64,000 nt of DNA, from contig RSEE01000062.1 in assembly GCA_003971905.1 (NCBI GenBank), positions 62,001 through 126,000 of the forward strand. Reading direction: 5' to 3'. A program made the position numbers and the translations under genes. Positions 58,079-64,000 of this stretch are shown piece after piece. The stretch is from Moniliella sp. 'wahieum'. Taxonomy: Eukaryota > Basidiomycota > Moniliellomycetes > Moniliellales > Moniliellaceae. Each line of letters begins with the position of its first letter. Position 1 is the first letter of the stretch. The notes below the pieces were generated by a model, which was not told the DNA's origin, did no database searches, and was given only the letters and a program-made list of their open reading frames with translations.

Positions 58079-59530
58079 CTAGAGATCCTCCCTGCTCCCG
58101 CGGAGCACCGAGCGCACACGCTGCCACCAGCGCTGCCCCGAGCCGTCGGCCCGAGCCCCCCGAGGCTCGAGGATGTGGCGACCGGCGGGCGGGAGCGCCG
58201 TGAGGTCTGGTGCGGTCACTCGCAACCCCGTAACCAAGTACACCCGATCCTCTCCTAACAGCGCCATGCGTCCAGCTCCGGCAAATGCCATGTTAGCCGC
58301 GCCGGTGGGAACGAACATTTTGAACAGCGCCGCGCCCGATGCGCCATCGTACACTTGCACGCCGTCGGCAGTGCCGGCATACACACGTCCTTCGTCGTCC
58401 ATCTTGATGCCATCGCAGATGCCCGAGTGGGGCCAGGCGAAGACGCTGCGTGGGCCCAAGGAGTGGGTCAGGTTGCCATCGGGCAAGAGGTGGTGTGGAC
58501 GTCAAACGAGTAGATGGCTGCGTTCTGCCGTGGGTTCAGTCCAAAGCCTACGGGGGCCGTGTCGCACACCAAGGCGCGTTTGCCATCGGGGCTGACCACC
58601 ACCCCGTTGGGCACATGCACTGTATCGTCCAGCACGCGCAGCGCGCCCGTCACCGGGTCAAAGCTCCATGTCATCAGCGGCATCGAGGGCTCGGGACGAA
58701 AATGTTGCACATAGCCATACCAAGCATCGGTAAGAAGATGTGGCCCGAGATGGGATGAATCGAAGCATCGTTGGGCGAGGCAAAGGGACGTCCAAACGCA
58801 TTGTTGAGTAATACAGTGGGAGGATGGTGAGGATGATCTTTGTGTACGAGCGAGAGGGTGCCCGGGAGCGAGCCGCGTCCTTCACTAACGAGAAGCACGT
58901 GGTTTTGACCATAGGGAGTGCCGCCATTGATCATCTGGAGCGCGAGGGAATCCAGCGCAATTTGCACTACTGCCCCGTCGAACGATGCTTGCTGCCCTGC
59001 CTCGGCCTGCTGGGCCACGCGCGTCACGTTGGGCAGTTGGAACAAGGCGTTATTCTTGTCGAGCCCGTTGCGCCCAGCGGGCGCACCGGCATTGGAAGAA
59101 AACAAGAGGGTCTGGTGTAGAGGAATCAAGTAGGCAGATGAGCGTGGTAAGTTTCCCAGATCGCCAGTCTCAAGACAGCACACGTACATCCTTCTCGGGA
59201 TCGTATACGGGGCCTCGTGAGCAAATGCCCACCCGGTCGGTTCGCACACCAGCTCAATGATCTTGGTGTCGGGAGCGAGCAAGTCGGCTGCAAACGGGGC
59301 CTGGATCTGAAAGTGAGGGTGCTGCGTACTTGCCTCTTGTCCCTTTTCAGCCGAGGTAGGATGGGAAGGAACGAACGGTGGCCCCAGGGACGAGGGTCAA
59401 GGGGAAGAGGAAGCACTGCATCCTCCACATGTTCAGCGTGCACTTTCGTGGCCCAGACAATGTCCGAGGCGCGGGCAAGCACAGTGAAGAGCGTGCCGAG
59501 CGCAAGCACCAGTTGGGCGCCCTGAACCAT
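58079..59530 (-). CDS. SMP-30/gluconolactonase-like secreted lactonase
   Basis: Six-bladed beta-propeller of the SMP-30/gluconolactonase/LRE-like family. Signal peptide MVQGAQLVLALGTLFTVLAR (start chosen for this). Blocks in order: QAPFAADLLAPDTKIIELV; EPTGWAFAHEAP; GRPFASPNDASIHPISGHIF with TDAWYGYVQHFRPEP; VHVPNGVVVSPDGKRALVCD; GICDGIKMDDEGRVYAGTAD; GVQVYDGASG; and an end RVRSVLRGSREDL. The PND and PNG/CDG motifs are the usual metal-site loops. An intron lies at 59187-59112 (GTACGT...CCAG), and an upstream intron ends before ATCCAGGCC near 59300. One or two missing bases near 58725 and 58490 are inferred. Substrate unknown. Confidence 0.8.
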
Positions 59531-60346
59531 TTTACCACCGATGAAGTGGGCGGGAACGCAAAGCCCAATGGCCGCGCCGGGAGACAGTAAGGCAGATACC
59601 GGGGCAGGGAGTGGTGCGTGCGGTAGTGAGTTGGACACGGTTACTGGTCTGGTTACCGGTTACCGGATGACTGCTGCGTACGTCATTAACGTCATTACTC
59701 ATTGCCCGTGCAAGTGTCCGTTAGTACCGGTGAAGTGCACATCAGAATGGCGTTCAAACGTTCACTTTTGCGCGATGGTAATCAGAGCCTTATACACAGT
59801 ACTGACATGTCTCAAAAACTCAGTACGAACACCCTCTCATAATTCAGTGGAGAAGAGAGCCAACTAGCTGCGAGCGTTACATCGATGTTGCTGTATGTTT
59901 GAGAGAGTAGTCAGGGCCAACTTGGCATCCAAATATGGGCAAAGTAAAGGTGATTCTTACAAGATCGATGGCAGAAAAGACAGAGTAATCAAGGAGAACA
60001 GAGTGTCTAGTCTTTATAGGAGAGTATCCTACTGTTGGTACACTAAAATTGGCCAGCGTGTGTGCAAGGTGCGTAAAAAGAGAGAAAGAGGCGGGGAAAC
60101 AAAGCCTTAGGGGTCATTGAGACGCCATCCGTATCGGAGCCAACCCAAGTGCAAGAGGAAGACAGAACGAAGGAGGGGGGGTACTAGACAAACGATGGTT
60201 ACACCTGTTGTCACAAAAAACATGACCAGCGCACCCTGTTTTCATAGGGAACGGCCAAAGATCTGTTTTCGCATCGAGCTGGATAAAGACTGTAACCGCA
60301 GATGTTTCGTCCGTCCGGAAGGCGGGGAGAGAGGATCCCCTGCGTC
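59531..60346. other. Intergenic region
   Basis: Contains a short ACCGGT+T array (59651-59668). AT-richer than neighbouring genes. No gene seen. Confidence 0.55.
59651..59668. repeat. Heptamer array, ACCGGT + T
   Basis: GGTTACC units around ACCGGT, about 2.5 copies. Confidence 0.8.
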
Positions 60347-62096
60347 TCAGCTGGTTACGACAAAACTATTTCGAAACGCGTCAAGAGTTTGACCCCCTCC
60401 CCCGTTATCGGAACTCTTTTTAGTTAGGCAGAAGACGGGACGAGTAAGGGTGGAGGTCGTAGGGCTCTTCTTCTGCCCGGCAGAATCCCGTTCTTCCTCT
60501 TCCACCAGTTCTTCCAAAAAGATCCGAGTCGGTTGTCCACCTTCAACGTCATCCATCACGATGCCGTTCTCAATCCTTGGGCCTTGATGCGGATTGCGAG
60601 CGGTGGGAGTAAGAGCCGGAGGGGTATTAACGGGGAAATAGGTCGCTCTGCTCATCCAGTTCTTCGTCCACCAGTTGGTCCCATTCGGCTTTTCTGGATC
60701 GACCAGCGCTGGGTCAGGTTGAATCGAGGCGGAGCCATTCACTGGTGGATCATTGCTCTTTCTCGCAACTTCTTCAGTTGATGGGGTGGGGTGGAGACGG
60801 GTGCAGTTGGTCCTTTGATGGTCCCACCATCTTCTGGGGTACGGGGCTCTTGCATCGCAATTTGTCCGCTCTCTTCTTTCTCTCTTCTTCTTCTCTCCTT
60901 TCTCTCCTTTCTCTCCAGCCAACCCAACGGTATCGACCGAAGAGAGGGGGGAAGTGCCAACGGTAGACACGGGGGTGAAGAAACTTCCAATCCGACCACT
61001 CCAAATCTTGAGCGTGTCGGACGCTTGGCGCGCCGGCTGGGAAAGTGCAGTGGGGTTGGCAGGATTGGGAGATCCAACGGCAGGTGTCGAGACTGATGAG
61101 AGAGAGTTGGAATCGTGGGCCAGGGCTAACGTTGACGTGGCCGACTTTTGCCATTGGTTACGCAACATTCTCAACTCCTGTTCCTGTCTCGTGACTTCTA
61201 CAATAAAGGGAGAGAATCGCATGTCAGCTGAGGCTCAACCCTCAGGGGAAGGGCAATTAAGGGTGATGAAGTCGAACCAGGAACTCGGTGACAGCAAAGC
61301 ACGTACCTTCTTTCAAGTCCAGCAGGCGCCGTTCGCGGCCTGCAATTTCGCTCAACAGATCGTGGCTACGTGACACCAATGTTTCCCCTGCAGGGCGTCC
61401 TTGTGCGATGGGGACAGCAGGATCGAGTCCCCTGCCGTGGGGGTAGATGCTCCTTGACCCGCACCAGGCGGGATGCGACCAGAGGGCTGTCCTTCCTCCC
61501 GCCCGGAACGTTGGTAGCGCAACGAAGGAGAGCGACCGATACGGCTCGGCGTGCTAGCTACGGACGAGACAGAGGTACTGCGTGAGAGGCGCGTGGTGCT
61601 GTGCAGGTAGAAAGGGTGGTCGGATGCGGCGCTGGAGAGACCTTGTTCGGCCTGGAGGCCTTCTGTGACGAGACGGAGAGAGGGGCACGGGAAGGTGGTT
61701 GCGTATGGGAAACGTACGAAAGACTTCCCCGTCTGGCCTGGTGTGGCGCTCGGCGGCCCCTGGCCGAGCGCTGCGAGGCACTTCGACCGGGCAGGCCAGT
61801 GTCCGAGGGATGAATGGAAGCAGTAGGCAATAGGCGATGTGGTAGCTGGCCGTCGGCGGAGCTGGTCGAGTTGGGGTGGGTGAGCATATCTTGATCCGGG
61901 CTGAGGCTGGTGGAGGATGAGCTGCCCTCGGCGTCGGGCTCGGCTTCCTGGTCGCTTGGGGTGCCGGATGAGGAGGCATGTGGGGCCAGATAGGGACCGC
62001 TGTGGTCGCGAGGAGGGAGGACGAGGGCGCGGGGGGGATGGGGGGCAGTCGCTGGGCGATGTGGCCGATGCCGAGGTCAGAGCTGCCTCCTGCCAT
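60347..62096 (-). CDS. Coiled-coil protein, DUF4048-like
   Basis: Ser/Pro-rich protein with a central coiled coil; function unknown. Start MAGGSSDLGIGHIAQRLPPI. Then a long Ser/Pro/Arg region (STSVSSVASTPSRIGRSPSL), then SRSHDLLSEIAGRERRLLDL continuing KEEVTRQEQELRMLRNQW. The RERRLLDLKEEV...LRMLRNQW pattern resembles fungal DUF4048 proteins. A 109-bp intron (61306-61198, GTACGT...GTAG) sits inside this helix (DLKE|EVT). After it come an IWSGRIGSFFTPVST segment, a Lys/Glu-rich patch, GTNWWTKNWMSRATYFPV, and an acidic stretch EELVEEEERD. Frame corrections are needed in the N-terminal third. Confidence 0.65.
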
Positions 62097-62489
62097 GGCT
62101 GGCGTAGAACAGGTGCCCGTAAGCGATGGGGGGCAGGGAAACGGCAATGGTGTGCGATCGATAGCCCTGTCGGCGGTGCGTCTCTCTTCTGCCCGACGTC
62201 CCACACATGGCGCTTGGGCAAGCATGCAGCGCTGCGCTGCCCCTGCCGCACAGCGCCACTCATCGCCACCCCCCGATCGGCTGCTGCCCCACACACAGCC
62301 CCCGCGCTTTCCCTCGCCACACCCCCCCCCCACGGCGCCAGTCTCCCCCCGCGCTGCAGTCCTGGCGGTCGCTCTCTCTGGCCCCTTGCTGGCCCTCGGG
62401 CCTACTGCCCATACTGCTACACCCGAGGTGCGCCCACTCTCTCGCGACTGGGCCGTCATCATCAACGGGGAACGTCAAGAATGGTTGAT
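62097..62489. other. Short intergenic region
   Basis: Promoter of the coiled-coil gene and 3' end of the asparaginase gene; C runs near 62320. No gene seen. Confidence 0.55.
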
Positions 62490-64000
62490 TCATTGATTGC
62501 CTTCCGAGCTGCTTGAGCGCGTCCAAGCCTGTCTCCCTCTCCGGGCACCCCTCTTCCCAGCACAACTTACATCTCTGTCGCGCAGGCCAGCGCACGCCCC
62601 ACTTCCGGCCGGGCAGCCGCCAGCGAGGTCAGGATGGCCTGTTCGTCGCCCTTCAACGACGCCACCGGTCGCGACCAGCAGTTGGGCGACACTGGTGTGC
62701 CCACCTCGAATGGCCGAGAAGAGCGGGGAGAAGCCGTACATGTCGCGCAGGTGTACGCTCGCGCCGCCTCCAACAACAGTCCCACCAGGTTCGTCGTGCC
62801 TGCCATCGCGGCCACGTGAAGCGCACATTGTTGGTCCAACATCGATACGGGTCCCCCAATCGCCTCCCCCCGGGCAAACGGGAGACCTGTTGTTGCTCCT
62901 CGATTTTGCTCAAGTAGTGCCGTACCGCCACCTCGTCTTCGCTCTGCACTGCTCGCAGCAGCAGCAAAGGCAGCATCACCCGTTCCGCCGCCGATTGCAC
63001 ATCGTGCGCCGTGATGGACCAGGGGCGGCGGGCGTCTGGGCTCCTTCTTGGTCGTTTCCGGGGCCAATGAGGTGGGAACGAGTGGCGTGCAGGATTGAAC
63101 AGAATGTCGCCCACGAGTTGCTGCACCCCAGGAAGCTTCAATGGCATATTGCCTTCCTCATCCGCCTCCAAGCCAGGTGGGTCGGCGGTCAACTCGCCCC
63201 GAAGCGAGGCACCGACCAAGGTACGTACCTGGTCTCGACTCAACTCGGGTTGCCCAACAGATAGGCCAACTTCATCAGGGCACACTCGGGAGTCATATCG
63301 GCTCCCGACACAACTCCTGCCTCGGCCAACTGTTTGCCAGCGGCATAAATCCCACTCACTGTGCCTTGCAGGCACTGGGTCACGTTGACCAGAACCACGC
63401 CTCGTTGGACGCCTCGGCAAACAAGTCTAGCAGGCTGGCGCCGGCATTGCCCGCTCCAAACGTCTCGATCACAGCGCCCTGGACAGGCGGCGCAGCGCTC
63501 GCACTGCGGTCCGCGACAAGCCCGGCACCAAGCGTAAGATCACCACGTCGGGACTGAGCCGGGTGGCAGGACGAAAACGACGCAAGTCACGTGGCCTCTG
63601 CACCAGCTGCCAGTTGACGCTAATGTCGATCCCTACGACCGCCAAAGGAGGCATGTTGGGCGAGTCAACGCGGCCAAGGCATCGTTGGATACCTTGGTGG
63701 ACCGGTTGCCTCGGAACAGCTTGGAGGCAAAGTACAGCGTCACTTCTGGAATGATGTACTTGCCCGCAAGCGTCAAGGCGCCGAGCACATTCTCGATCGC
63801 ATCGTTGCGCAGTTCGCTTAGAGGGACTTGGGCCCCTGTCACAATCACCGACTTGCCCAGATTTTCCAACAGCATAGACAAGGCACTTGCTGTGTAGGCC
63901 ATCGTGTCGGTGCCGTGGAGAACGATGAAAGAGTCAAAGTTGCATAGTTTAGTCCAATGTCCCGAGCCATACGCTTGTAATCGTCAAATCCATCTCGGAC
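62490..64000 (-). CDS. L-asparaginase with C-terminal ankyrin repeats, 5' partial
   Basis: N-terminal part lies beyond the window end. Visible blocks: DGFDDYKRMARDIGLNYAT, FDSFIVLHGTDTMAYTASAL (the TDTM active-site motif), VIVTGAQVPLSELRNDAIEN, EVTLYFASKLFRGNRSTKVS, and VQGAVIETFGAGNAG. Then ankyrin units: QCALHVAAMAGTTNLVGLLL, EAGASVHLRDMYGFSPLFSA, IRGGHTSVAQLLVA. This asparaginase-ankyrin layout is shared with ASPG-type enzymes and hydrolyses asparagine to aspartate. A final 62-bp intron (62570-62509, GTAAGT...GCAG) gives the C-terminus ACATEISEGNQ. Frame breaks near 63940, 63650 and 63400 need single-base corrections. Confidence 0.85.

Overview
The window is nuclear DNA of a filamentous fungus, most likely a basidiomycete (not assigned to a genus). 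Genes carry short introns (about 50-90 bp, GTACGT/GTGAGT donors). The repertoire is fungal: a heterotrimeric G-protein gamma subunit, a Ran1/Pat1-type kinase, a LAMMER kinase, CENP-N/Chl4, Grc3, an SNG1/DUF3533 membrane protein, a GPI-anchored pepsin-like protease and a secreted double-psi beta-barrel protein. Coding regions are GC-rich. There is no operon structure.

Layout. 1-10.4 kb: no recognisable gene; the first 6 kb is full of short palindromic tandem arrays. 10.4-20.4 kb: SDR oxidoreductase (-), alpha/beta hydrolase (+), long Ran1-like kinase (-). 21.8-26 kb: a long gene of unknown function (+). 27.2-31.9 kb: LAMMER kinase, proline-racemase family enzyme and an Arf-like GTPase, all (+). 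32.9-40.7 kb: G-gamma (-), citrate-lyase-beta-like lyase (+), Grc3 polynucleotide kinase (-) and, divergent from it, CENP-N/Chl4 (+). 40.9-42.5 kb: SNG1-like membrane protein (-). 43.3-47.3 kb: a non-LTR retrotransposon with reverse transcriptase and a restriction-like endonuclease (-). 47.3-50.9 kb: a gene-free, array-rich island with a candidate 185-bp MITE. 50.9-64 kb: aspartic protease (+), then ribosomal protein eS25, a double-psi beta-barrel secreted protein, an SMP-30-type lactonase, a coiled-coil DUF4048-like protein and an L-asparaginase with ankyrin repeats cut by the window end (all -).

Two things cut across the window. First, almost every conserved gene, including essential eS25, needs one or more tiny corrections to stay in frame. 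Where I can resolve them these are missing bases, often in homopolymers, so the sequence probably has deletion-biased read errors; most CDS entries are therefore spans, not clean ORFs. Second, the gene-free DNA holds a family of 7-bp tandem arrays obeying one rule: a palindromic hexamer of the form A-x-y-y'-x'-T plus a single spacer base. Twelve of the sixteen possible A...T hexamers occur in such arrays. I do not recognise this as a described repeat class, and it is the most unusual signal here.
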